Assembly (NCBI RefSeq): GCF_028736035.1
Contig: NZ_CP117866.1
Coordinates: forward strand, 10,147,001 to 10,211,000
Direction: 5' to 3'
DNA length: 64,000 bases
Origin: Streptomyces sp. T12
Lineage (GTDB): Bacteria > Actinomycetota > Actinomycetes > Streptomycetales > Streptomycetaceae
This document shows positions 25,901-33,230 of this stretch, one piece after another (the stretch's first letter is position 1; each line of letters begins with the position of its first letter). The notes below the pieces were generated by a model. It saw nothing but the letters and a program-made list of their open reading frames with translations. It did not search any database and had not been told where the DNA came from. The position numbers and the translations under genes are program-made.

Positions 25901-26062
25901 ACCGAGGCGGACGGCCTCGGCGACCAACTCCTCCACGTGGTTGGCGCCGAAGAGGAACGAGCCGGCGGAGTGCACGTGCAACTCCGCCCAGCCGCCGCCC
26001 ACAGGCATCGGCGCGTCGCGCCTATCGGGGAAGGGCAGCACCTTCCCGCGAGGGTCAGCCAT
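22913..26062 (-). CDS. dnaE2: Error-prone DNA polymerase DnaE2
   Basis: A 1049-aa C-family polymerase alpha subunit of the ImuC/DnaE2 type. The N-terminal PHP domain begins with [20 protein letters not shown] (the Tyr/Asp positions of typical PHP sequences are altered). The palm carries [20 protein letters not shown] with the catalytic Asp pair near residue 410, then the finger region and an OB-fold near the C-terminus ([36 protein letters not shown]). It replicates across lesions in SOS-induced mutagenesis. ATG 26062 overlaps the imuB stop by 8 bases (ATGGCTGA), so the three mutasome genes are one operon under the SOS box at 28239. Confidence 0.95.
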   Translation of the reverse strand: [1049 protein letters not shown]

Positions 26063-27572
26063 AGAGCGCCTCCACCGCCCACCGGCCGTCCTGGATGTGC
26101 AGCAGCCAGGCGCGGCCGTCCGCGCAGGCGACCTGCAGGCGCGCAAGGCGGCGGGCCTGCGCGGGGATCCACCAGTCCTCCAGCACCGGCCACGGTCCGG
26201 TCCACCCGGTCACCGCCACCGGCGCGGCGCCGTCGATGGACAGCGCGGTGGGGGCCTGGGTGAGCAGGGTGCGTCCGCTCACCCCGACCGGGCCGCCATC
26301 GGCCCCGATCACCTGGGCAGGGCGCGGGGTGGGGTAGACCACGGCCGGGTGCGGGGCCGGCAGCCGCCCCGGCCACGTCCCCTCCACCAACGGGCGCGAG
26401 CGCGCATCGCCGTACGGGATGTCCACGATCCGCTCGCCCGGACCGCGGCCTCCGGCGAGTTCCTGACGTACCACCGCGCGGTGTCCGAGCATCGCCTGCA
26501 GCTGCCCCGCGGCGTGCTCCAGCTCCTCCGGCGCGATCCGCGGCCCGAACAACAACGACTGCCGCCCGGTCGCCGCCGACAGTCCCTCCGGAACCAGCCG
26601 CAGGGTGGTGATCCCCGCCGCGGCGGCGAGCTGCCCGGTCTCGGCCCATGCGGCGATCTGCCAGCGCACCCGTTCGGCCACCGCCAGCGCCGACAGCCGG
26701 CCCTCGTGTCGCCACAGCCGCGACAGGCGCAGCCCGCTCGTGAGGCCCACTTCGACCTGCAGCCTGGCGCACACCGCCCCGGCCCGCGCGAGGCGGGCGT
26801 GAAGCTGTTCGGCGAGAGCCTTGGCGAGGAAGATGACCGGCTCGAGATTGTCCTCGGGCGGCTCGAACGCCTCGGCCACGCTGTAGTCACTATCCGCCCC
26901 GGATGCGTTGAGCGGCCGGGCCTCCTGGCCGCGGGCGGTGCGTTGCGCCGCGGCGCCGTCGTGTCCGAACCGGGCCAGCACCCGGTCGCCCGGCAGTGCT
27001 GCGAACGCGCCCAAGGTGGTGATGCCCAGGCGGGGCAGCAGCTGCGACAGCCGCGGGCGGCCCAGCACCCCCACCGGATACGGGGCCAGGAACTCCGCGC
27101 TCTGCCCGGCCGGCACCAGGACCCCCACCTGCCCGGCCCGCACCGCCAGGGCGGCAGCGAACACGGTGTCCGCCGCGCCCGTACGTGATTCGACCCCAGC
27201 GTCGGTGAGCACGGTGGTGATGTGCTCTACGAGGGCCGGCTCGCCGCCGAAGTAGCGGGCGGGTCCGCGAGCGGGCACGGCGATCAGGCCCGGCCGCAGG
27301 ACTTCCATGTGCGGAGCGACGCGCTTCTCCAGCAGACGCAGCACCGGCTCGAACGCCCGCACCTCCGCCTCGGGGTCCCGGTCGAGCAGCCTCAGCCGCG
27401 GACAGCGCCCGGATGCCTGGCGCACCCGCATCCCGCGCTTCACGCCCTGCCGACGGGCCTCCCTCGAACAGGCCAACACCCGCTCCCGCGCGATGATCGC
27501 CACGGGCTCGTCGTGATCCGCGCCCGCGGCCACCACGGGCCAGTCCATCATCCAGATCGCTAGTGCACGCAA
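26055..27572 (-). CDS. imuB: ImuB, catalytically inactive Y-family polymerase-like mutasome protein
   Basis: About 505 aa from TTG 27572, the start closest to the usual N-terminus (ALAIWMMDWPVVAAG). An ATG further upstream at 27614 would overlap imuA' more. It has the Y-family layout: REARRQGVKRGMRVRQASGRCPRLRLL, the little-finger region and VLARFGHDGAAAQRTARGQEA (HhH). The metal-binding acidic residues of active polymerases are absent, as expected for ImuB. A beta-clamp-binding motif QSLLFG lies near residue 340. ImuB connects DnaE2 and ImuA' to the sliding clamp. It is sandwiched in the canonical imuA'-imuB-dnaE2 order. Confidence 0.92.
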   Translation of the reverse strand: MRALAIWMMDWPVVAAGADHDEPVAIIARERVLACSREARRQGVKRGMRVRQASGRCPRLRLLDRDPEAEVRAFEPVLRLLEKRVAPHMEVLRPGLIAVPARGPARYFGGEPALVEHITTVLTDAGVESRTGAADTVFAAALAVRAGQVGVLVPAGQSAEFLAPYPVGVLGRPRLSQLLPRLGITTLGAFAALPGDRVLARFGHDGAAAQRTARGQEARPLNASGADSDYSVAEAFEPPEDNLEPVIFLAKALAEQLHARLARAGAVCARLQVEVGLTSGLRLSRLWRHEGRLSALAVAERVRWQIAAWAETGQLAAAAGITTLRLVPEGLSAATGRQSLLFGPRIAPEELEHAAGQLQAMLGHRAVVRQELAGGRGPGERIVDIPYGDARSRPLVEGTWPGRLPAPHPAVVYPTPRPAQVIGADGGPVGVSGRTLLTQAPTALSIDGAAPVAVTGWTGPWPVLEDWWIPAQARRLARLQVACADGRAWLLHIQDGRWAVEALYG

Positions 27573-27579
27573 CTCCGGC

Positions 27580-28245
27580 TCACCCCGCGGTGACAGGCCG
27601 CAGCGGCACCACATCCGCGCCCGCGGTGGCCGCGGGCTCGGCGATCAGCTGCACCGAGCCGTCCGGCCCCGGCAGCCACACCTCGGCATGCTGCGGCTGC
27701 GCCGCAGCACCCCGACCAGCCACGACCAGACGGGCGCGCCGGCCGGCGAGCAGACCAAAGCCGTCCCCGAGCCCGTCCCAGCGAGCCTCGGCCACCCGCA
27801 GCCGCAGCTGCGCCTCCGGCCAGTCCTGCCAGGTCAGCAGCGTCGTACCGGAGCGCCGCAGGCGGGCCGCAATGCGACGGCTGGTGCGCACGGCCACCTG
27901 CCCCACGGGGCCGAGCAAGACCACCGGCGCCGCCTCGCACACCGTCGCCAGAACCTCGGCCCACCGCCCTCCCGGCTCGGGTACGGCCAGCCCGCACGCC
28001 AGGTCCAAACCGGCATCCGCCGCAGCCAGCCCGCCGAGCTGCGGCAGACCGACCGCCGCCCAAGCGCCGCCGTCGGCGGCGGCCTCCGCGGCCAACGCGA
28101 TCAGCAGGGGCAGGTCGCCCCCAGCGCTCACCACCGCACCCCGGGGCAGCCTCCCACCCGGGAGCAGCCTGGAGAGCGTGCCGGACTTGGCTCTGGCCGC
28201 CTCCGGAGCCCCTCGCTCACCAGGCGAAACGACGTACATGAACAC
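27580..28245 (-). CDS. imuA': ImuA' (RecA-like mutasome accessory protein)
   Basis: A 221-aa protein with the RecA-like core seen in ImuA/ImuA' (LSRLLPGGRLPRGAVVSAGGDLPLLIALAAEAAADG, then VLATVCEAAPVVLLGPVG and ARLRRSGTTLLTWQDWPEAQLRLRVAEARWDGLG). The Walker A lysine is missing, as in many family members. The start is probably GTG 28245, nine bases after AAGGA, or ATG 28239. It is the first gene of the SOS mutasome operon and ends a few bases before imuB. Confidence 0.88.
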   Translation of the reverse strand: MFMYVVSPGERGAPEAARAKSGTLSRLLPGGRLPRGAVVSAGGDLPLLIALAAEAAADGGAWAAVGLPQLGGLAAADAGLDLACGLAVPEPGGRWAEVLATVCEAAPVVLLGPVGQVAVRTSRRIAARLRRSGTTLLTWQDWPEAQLRLRVAEARWDGLGDGFGLLAGRRARLVVAGRGAAAQPQHAEVWLPGPDGSVQLIAEPAATAGADVVPLRPVTAG

Positions 28246-28252
28246 ATGTTCG
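28239..28252 (-). promoter_or_regulatory. LexA (SOS) box of the imuA'-imuB-dnaE2 operon
   Basis: CGAACATGTGTTCA on the minus strand (GAAC-N4-GTTC at 28240-28251) matches the Gram-positive/actinobacterial LexA consensus CGAAC-N4-GTTCG with one mismatch at the outer end. It overlaps the probable start codon of imuA', so bound LexA would block transcription start or elongation. Position and target operon agree with known SOS control of this cassette in actinobacteria. Confidence 0.85.
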
Positions 28253-28440
28253 ATTCCTTGTGCGAGAAATGCAAGCGGGTCGACGCCGCACCACTCGCAG
28301 GAGGTGCGTCGGAGTGGCTCTTGTCACCGGAGGGGTCGGTCGGCCGCCCTGGGTGAATCCGTAGGGGGCTCGGCAGTTGTCACTGTCTGCTCGGGCTTCC
28401 GTAGAGCGGCAAATTCAAACTGGCATGCGATAGTCCCCGT

Positions 28441-28484
28441 GGTTTCAAAAACTATCCCTCGAATGAGGTAGGGTTTTTGAAACC
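28441..28484 (+). promoter_or_regulatory. Inverted-repeat operator upstream of the XRE-ImmA/kinase module
   Basis: Perfect 12-base arms GGTTTCAAAAAC (28441-28452) and GTTTTTGAAACC (28473-28484) enclose 20 bases that are themselves partly symmetrical. The site is AT-rich against a GC-rich background and lies just before the first gene of the module, which encodes an XRE-type DNA-binding protein in its second gene. An autoregulatory operator is the simplest reading. Confidence 0.65.
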
Positions 28485-28506
28485 TACGGTTCGGTTGGAG
28501 GGGCTC

Positions 28507-29139
28507 GTGCGGAAGCTGGAAGGCAACCAGCAGCGGCTGGCGGAGTTAGACGTGGCCATCGACGTGTTTCACTCCTCTCTGGAGGCCGCGATCGAGGACA
28601 TCCGCAGCTGCACGGACTTTGACGCGCCGATGATGCGCGGGGTCATGTTCTGGAGCCGGGCCAACAGGTATCTGGCCGAGGCCCTCGTGCCTCAGGAGTG
28701 GGTGCGGACGTCCCGGGACAACATTCTGCGGGTGGTCCACCCCACGGGGAGCCATGCGATCACCGCCATCAGCGGGGCGGGAGGCGTTGGGGATCTTCGG
28801 ATGCCGGTGCGCTCGAAGAACCCGAAGGGGCCGGTCATGGCCCGCCTGGTGGAGACCAACGGGCAGTTCGCGCTTATGTCGCGCGACGAGATCCTCTTCG
28901 GGCGGGAGCTGGAGGACATCCCGACGTGGTTCCTGCTGTACGAGTGGCGGGATGGGGTGCTGTCTGCCGAGCTGTCGCTGCCGGTCAGGATGAACGGCAA
29001 ATTCGTCGACGAGTGGCTGGAGCGCATCCCTCTGTCGTTGCCGAACCTCGGCGACCCGGGGGCCGATGTAGGACTCCTTGACGAGCCGGCCGATGACGAG
29101 CTTGGCCCGGACGTCGTGGTGGAGTTGCTCGGGGGGTAA
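28507..29139 (+). CDS. Conserved hypothetical protein, first gene of the XRE-ImmA/kinase module
   Basis: About 210 aa from GTG 28507, five bases after GGAGG. A TTG at 28477 lies inside the operator and is less likely. The N-terminus is a coiled-coil-like helix (RKLEGNQQRLAELDVAIDVFHSSLEAAIEDI). The rest is alpha/beta with MRGVMFWSRANRYLAEALVPQEW, GSHAITAISGAGGVGD and FLLYEWRDGVLSAELSLPVRMNGKFVDEW. The C-terminus is acidic. It has no recognised domain. It is followed 35 bp later by the XRE-ImmA gene, and the two occur as a pair upstream of the kinase. Confidence 0.65.
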   Translation: MRKLEGNQQRLAELDVAIDVFHSSLEAAIEDIRSCTDFDAPMMRGVMFWSRANRYLAEALVPQEWVRTSRDNILRVVHPTGSHAITAISGAGGVGDLRMPVRSKNPKGPVMARLVETNGQFALMSRDEILFGRELEDIPTWFLLYEWRDGVLSAELSLPVRMNGKFVDEWLERIPLSLPNLGDPGADVGLLDEPADDELGPDVVVELLGG

Positions 29140-29173
29140 CTGGTAGGACGAGTGCGAGTGGGAGCGGCGGAGA

Positions 29174-30265
29174 GTGTTCACCCCTGAACGGCTGGTTCTT
29201 GCGCGGAAGCGTAGGCGGATGACCTTGGCGGACCTGGCGAGGAAGTCGGGCGTCTCGGCGCAGAGCATCACGGCGTTCGAGAACGGGCGCAGGGTTCCAA
29301 CCGAGGACACGCTCGGGCACCTTGCATATGCGCTCGGCTATCCGGTTCAGTTCTTCGCCCGCCAGCGTCCCGTGGACCTGCAGGTCGACCAGGTGAGTTT
29401 CCGTGCACCATCGAAGATGACGGCGATGGAGCGCGAAAGCGCTCTAGGATCTGGGGCTCTTGCCATGGATCTGAACTCGTGGCTGGGGGAACGGTTCCGG
29501 CTGCCGAAAGCCAACCTGCCCACCTACCCAGGTGAGGATGCTGAGGACGCCGCGGAGCGGGTACGTGCCGCCTGGGGCCTGGGCGAGGCGCCAGCACCGA
29601 ACATGGTGCACCTCTTGGAGGCCAACGGCGTCCGTGTGTTCTCGCTGCCATCGGACTGCCTGGACATCGACGCCTTTTCCACCAATGAATCCAGCATCCC
29701 CTACGTCTTCCTTAACACCCGCAAGACCGGTGAGCGGGGTCGCTTTGACGCCGCCCACGAGCTTGGGCACCTAATCCTTCACTGCGAGCACCGCATCCCG
29801 CATGGCCGCGACTCCGAAGGCGAAGCCAACGACTTCGCGTCGGCCTTTCTGATGCCCCGGGCCGGCATCCTGGCCCAGCAACTCCACGGCGCCAGTGTCG
29901 ACCGGATCATCAGCGCCAAGCGCCGATGGGGCGTATCCGCGATGGCCCTGGCCTATCGGCTGCGCAAGCTTGAGCTGTTGTCCGAGTGGCGATACACCCA
30001 GACCGCCAAGGAGTTGACCAAGCGGGGCTACCGAACCGGCGAACCTGGATCGCGCCTCGGACGCGAGAGCAGCCAACTCCTCGCCAAGGTCTTTGATGCA
30101 TTGCGTACGGCTCGCGGCGTCACCCCAGCCGACATCGCTGGGCAGTTGTTCATCCCGCAGGAGGAGCTGAACGACTTCGTGTTCGGGCTCGTCCCTGTCG
30201 GAATCGATGGTGGAGGCCAGAGCTCTCCGCCATCCAGGCCCGGTCTCCGCCTGGTTCGCAGCTGA
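29174..30265 (+). CDS. XRE-family HTH / ImmA-IrrE metalloprotease regulator
   Basis: A 363-aa protein with GTG 29174 after GGCGGAGA. Residues 1-65 form an XRE HTH (LVLARKRRRMTLADLARKSGVSAQSITAFENGRRVPTEDTL). The ImmA/IrrE peptidase domain is at about 150-260 with the zinc motif FDAAHELGHLILH (HELGH) and the downstream Glu in EGEANDFASAFLMP. Such proteins act as repressor-cleaving or self-sensing regulators in phages, ICEs and stress islands. Here it probably controls the operator at 28441 and the downstream RNase-H-like and kinase genes. Confidence 0.9.
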   Translation: MFTPERLVLARKRRRMTLADLARKSGVSAQSITAFENGRRVPTEDTLGHLAYALGYPVQFFARQRPVDLQVDQVSFRAPSKMTAMERESALGSGALAMDLNSWLGERFRLPKANLPTYPGEDAEDAAERVRAAWGLGEAPAPNMVHLLEANGVRVFSLPSDCLDIDAFSTNESSIPYVFLNTRKTGERGRFDAAHELGHLILHCEHRIPHGRDSEGEANDFASAFLMPRAGILAQQLHGASVDRIISAKRRWGVSAMALAYRLRKLELLSEWRYTQTAKELTKRGYRTGEPGSRLGRESSQLLAKVFDALRTARGVTPADIAGQLFIPQEELNDFVFGLVPVGIDGGGQSSPPSRPGLRLVRS

Positions 30266-30334
30266 ACCACCAGCACTGCGGCACGACCATCCTTACCCGC
30301 GACTCCCCTGTCCCGTTCTGAAAGCAGTGGATAC

Positions 30335-30820
30335 GTGAAAGTCCTTGGCATCGCCATTGCCGCCGGCGCCCTCCAGTACGGCGCCCTCCGATCCGATCCG
30401 GCCACATCCCCGATCTCCGACGCCCCTGAGCGTCTGGGCAAGGCGGACGGGCTGACGGGGACCGATCTCATCGCGGACACCTACCGTCGCATCAAGCAGG
30501 ACATCCATGGCCTGTCGCCCGACCTCGTGATTTTGGTGGCCACCCGCAAGAACGCGCAGTGGGCCTACCGGCAGGCCGCTGACCGCGCGTCCCTGGAAGC
30601 ACTAGTCCAGCTTGCCTGTCACGAGGAAGGCATCCGCTGTGAGGAATGGAAGACCGAGAAGATCGGCAAACTCATCGGCGTGCCGGCCGCCGCGATTGAC
30701 AGCGTCGACCTGGCGCAGTTGGGCCTCTCAGCCCGGCCCAGGTACTGGGCCGGGCGCGGTGATGCCTTTGCGGCGGCCCTCGCCGGGCTGAACGAGTCAA
30801 ACGCACAGGCCGACCGGTAG
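30335..30820 (+). CDS. RuvC/RNase-H-fold-like small protein
   Basis: A 161-aa protein with GTG 30335. It begins with a beta hairpin KVLGIAIAAGALQYGAL typical of RuvC-like folds, then DLVILVATRKNAQWAYRQAADRASLEALVQLACHEEGIRCEEW and ends with RPRYWAGRGDAFAAALAG, where the D-A-x-A-A-A-L helix resembles the last catalytic Asp helix of RuvC/DUF3010. The first catalytic Asp (expected after LGI) is Ala, so nuclease activity is doubtful. The fold assignment is tentative. It is located between the metalloprotease and the kinase genes. Confidence 0.5.
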   Translation: MKVLGIAIAAGALQYGALRSDPATSPISDAPERLGKADGLTGTDLIADTYRRIKQDIHGLSPDLVILVATRKNAQWAYRQAADRASLEALVQLACHEEGIRCEEWKTEKIGKLIGVPAAAIDSVDLAQLGLSARPRYWAGRGDAFAAALAGLNESNAQADR

Positions 30821-30855
30821 CCCCGGCGTCACCCCGATCAACGGAGAGTAGAGCG

Positions 30856-31914
30856 GTGACCGAGCAGAAGCGACGCCTGATCCTGGACTACGAGTCCTTG
30901 CACAGCATGCCGCTGGGCGTCCACGAAGTGCACGTGTGGTGGGACCCGCACCTGGGGAACTGGCTTGTCGGCAAGTGCGTCGATCTTGCCGAGTTCCAGG
31001 ACGACGCGGATCTGATCGAGCCTCAGCTCATGGAGAGGATCCAGCATCGCAATATCGTCCCTGTGCGGGCCGTGGCCGGGGTTCCCGGCTATCCGCAGCC
31101 GATGCGCGTGATCGAGATCCTCATGCCGTACTACGAGGCGGGAAGCATCACCGACGCCCTGGAGGCTGGCCGGACGTTCACGCCCAGGAAATCCCTCCAA
31201 ATCATCCAGTCTGCGCTTCAGGGGCTGCGAGAGATGCACGAGCGCCACGGAATCCTGCACCGTGACATCAAGAGCCCCAACCTGTTTCTCACCGATGATG
31301 CCGATCTCGTCAAGATCGGCGACCTGGGCGTGGCTGGCCGGATGGATGCTTCTGGGTCCACACCGGCCATTCAAGTGGCGCACCTCTATGCGCCCCCAGA
31401 GATCATGATCGGACCTCGCGTCACTGCAGCGTCGGACCTCTACTCCCTTGGCGTGGTCCTTGTGGAACTGCTGGCGGGGAAGTTCGACTACGCGTCCTAC
31501 AGCCGCACCGACGTCGTCGACGCGCTCCAGCAGGGCCTTCCGCCGCTGCGTGCCGAGGACCGCAAACTTCCTGCTTGGGCCTGCCGACGCCTTCGTCAGC
31601 TGGTGGCCAAGGCCACACACTCAGACCCGGCCCGGCGCTTCACGACTGCTCGGGACATGAGCATGGCCCTGGCCGCAGTCAAGATCGCTGATTGGCAGCA
31701 ATCCGAGCCCGGCACTTGGCAGGCACCCCATTTGTGGAAGGACGAGAGTTGGAGGGTCACAGCGACTTCCGCCGATGGCGGGGTCGAGCTAACCCTCCTG
31801 CGGCGCAAGCAAGCCTCGTGGCGGCGTGTAGGTGCGTCGCAGGTGGCCAGCACGCTGCAGGACGGAAAGGCGCTGGCCTATTTCGAGGAAGCCAACAGAC
31901 GAGCTGTGAGCTGA
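30856..31914 (+). CDS. Hanks-type serine/threonine protein kinase
   Basis: A 352-aa soluble kinase with GTG 30856 after GAGAG. The N-lobe is divergent (GNWLVGKCVDLAEFQ supplies the probable ATP-binding Lys, without a clear Gly-rich loop). The C-lobe has the catalytic loop LHRDIKSPNLFL (Asp, Lys and Asn present), DLG in place of DFG (KIGDLGVAG), and an APE-like YAPPEIM followed by SDLYSLGVVLVELLAG. About 80 C-terminal residues form a separate small domain. There is no membrane segment or PASTA repeat. As last gene of the module it could phosphorylate host or module proteins. Its 3' end overlaps the convergent gene by 37 bp. Confidence 0.9.
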   Translation: MTEQKRRLILDYESLHSMPLGVHEVHVWWDPHLGNWLVGKCVDLAEFQDDADLIEPQLMERIQHRNIVPVRAVAGVPGYPQPMRVIEILMPYYEAGSITDALEAGRTFTPRKSLQIIQSALQGLREMHERHGILHRDIKSPNLFLTDDADLVKIGDLGVAGRMDASGSTPAIQVAHLYAPPEIMIGPRVTAASDLYSLGVVLVELLAGKFDYASYSRTDVVDALQQGLPPLRAEDRKLPAWACRRLRQLVAKATHSDPARRFTTARDMSMALAAVKIADWQQSEPGTWQAPHLWKDESWRVTATSADGGVELTLLRRKQASWRRVGASQVASTLQDGKALAYFEEANRRAVS

Positions 31915-32279
31915 TCGACTGCCTGCGTCAGTACTTTGTCGGCCTCGGCCGAGCATTTAATCGGTGCCGCAGACTTGGACTCCTCGACAGCTTCCGGAGT
32001 CACGGTAAACCGCGCTAGGCGGCCGATTCCTGCCGGTTCGAGAGCGCCGCTGCGTGCGAGTTGCCAGACCTCGCCTCGGACCCGGCGGGCGTCGATGCCT
32101 TGCTCGGCGATCATCGGTGCCAGAAGCTGGCGCCACTCCTCATGACCGGCTCCGACGGAGCAGGCCCACAGTTGCTCAACAAGTACCTCCGCAGCCCAAG
32201 CGTGCCGCGGCAGCGAACGTTCAGGTAGTCGGGCGATGCACTGAGCCAACAATGCGCCCTGCGGACTCATCGCCTCCAT
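31878..32279 (-). CDS. Hypothetical helical protein convergent with the kinase gene
   Basis: About 133 aa from ATG 32279, five bases after GGGGAGG. An in-frame upstream ATG at 32309 lacks a good ribosome binding site. The protein is helical with LLAQCIARLPERSLPRHAWAAEVLVEQLW, a winged-helix-like middle (EQGIDARRVRGEVWQLARSGALEPAGIGRLARFTVTPE) and a C-terminal helix. It could be a DNA-binding protein. The overlap of its 3' end with the kinase gene implies antisense transcription. Confidence 0.55.
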   Translation of the reverse strand: MEAMSPQGALLAQCIARLPERSLPRHAWAAEVLVEQLWACSVGAGHEEWRQLLAPMIAEQGIDARRVRGEVWQLARSGALEPAGIGRLARFTVTPEAVEESKSAAPIKCSAEADKVLTQAVDQLTARLLASSK

Positions 32280-32428
32280 GCCACCTCCCCGGATCGGGCA
32301 CTCGCTCACAGGCTCAGTATGTCGCCAGCGTGCCTGACCGCGAGGTGCCGTGCAAGGGCGTGCGAGCCGCTAATCGTACATGTATTTGATTTTGGTGAAT
32401 GGTGTGGGTCTCTACCAGTGCGACGGCA

Positions 32429-32556
32429 GTCCGGCAGGACCCGATCCGGCGCCGAAGCACGGCTCCTCGCGGACGCCCAGCCTCGTGGCCGGGTGGCGTC
32501 AGCACACTCACGGCCAGGGCTTCGGTGGCGCACGATCAAGGTTCTACAGCAGACGG
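32429..32556 (+). repeat. Left arm of a 128-bp inverted repeat (right arm 34105-34232)
   Basis: The 128 bp from GTCCGGCAGGACCCGATCC to the segment CTACAGCAGACGG is repeated in inverted orientation at 34105-34232 with about a dozen differences and no length change. The arms enclose 1.55 kb holding exactly one three-gene operon that ends in the L19 paralogue. No transposase is inside. Confidence 0.85.
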
Positions 32557-32564
32557 CAGATCTA

Positions 32565-33230
32565 CTACTGGCGATGCGACCTGCTCTTGATCTTCGCGGC
32601 TTTGCCCCTTCGGTCGCGCAAGTAGTAGAGCTTGGCGCGGCGAACCGCCCCCCGGTCGACAACCTCGATCTTGTCGATGACTGGGGTATGGACGGGGAAA
32701 GTCCGCTCCACGCCAATACCGAAACTGATCTTGCGGACCGTGAAGGTCTCTCTCACTCCGGATCCCTGGCGACGGATGACGAGTCCCCCGAAAACCTGGA
32801 TACGAGTGCGGTGGCCTTCAACGACGCGTACGTGGACTTTGAGGCTGTCACCTGACCTGAATTCCGGGACGTCAGTGCGCAGCGACGCCGCGTCGACAGA
32901 GGCCATGATGTGTCCGGCGCGGCCATCATGTCTCTGCGATGCCGTATCGAGCGGCTCTCCCCTGTGCAGCGATGCGTGAGGCTGTAGAGCACCTTCCGCC
33001 TCGTACATTGGTGCAAAACGCGCGTGAAGCTCTTCCACTTGTTGGCGAGTCGGCGGCCCCTGGAGGGACAGCTCCATCATGGCGCGTGCCACTTCCCCGG
33101 CGACCTCCGCAGAAATGTCGGGGTTTCCGGCTCTGATCAGCTCGCGGGTGGCGTCCTCAAGCGTCGTCATGGCCTGCTCGCAACTCTCAGTAGTTCGCTC
33201 ACCGAAGCCTTCCACCGTGAGGCCATCCAC
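32565..33230 (-). CDS. Ribosomal protein L19 paralogue with an N-terminal extension
   Basis: The frame encodes 221 aa. The C-terminal 113 residues are an L19 (bL19): [60 protein letters not shown] and [20 protein letters not shown] are the conserved blocks. They diverge from the usual Streptomyces L19, so this is not the housekeeping copy. In the same frame, without a stop, stand about 105 N-terminal residues with a helical domain ([29 protein letters not shown]). No ribosome binding site precedes the internal ATG at 32906, which favours a true fusion. GTG 33230 (weak site) or ATG 33170 may be the start. The frame overlaps the preceding gene's end. Confidence 0.8.
   Translation of the reverse strand: MDGLTVEGFGERTTESCEQAMTTLEDATRELIRAGNPDISAEVAGEVARAMMELSLQGPPTRQQVEELHARFAPMYEAEGALQPHASLHRGEPLDTASQRHDGRAGHIMASVDAASLRTDVPEFRSGDSLKVHVRVVEGHRTRIQVFGGLVIRRQGSGVRETFTVRKISFGIGVERTFPVHTPVIDKIEVVDRGAVRRAKLYYLRDRRGKAAKIKSRSHRQ

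Noticed and set aside
32314..32511. Short minus-strand frame in the left inverted-repeat arm
   Set aside because: It exists in both arms because the DNA is repeated. It has no ribosome binding site, so I treat it as a consequence of the repeat.
32429..32556. tRNA or structured RNA in the inverted-repeat arms
   Set aside because: No cloverleaf, anticodon arm or conserved T-loop could be folded by eye.
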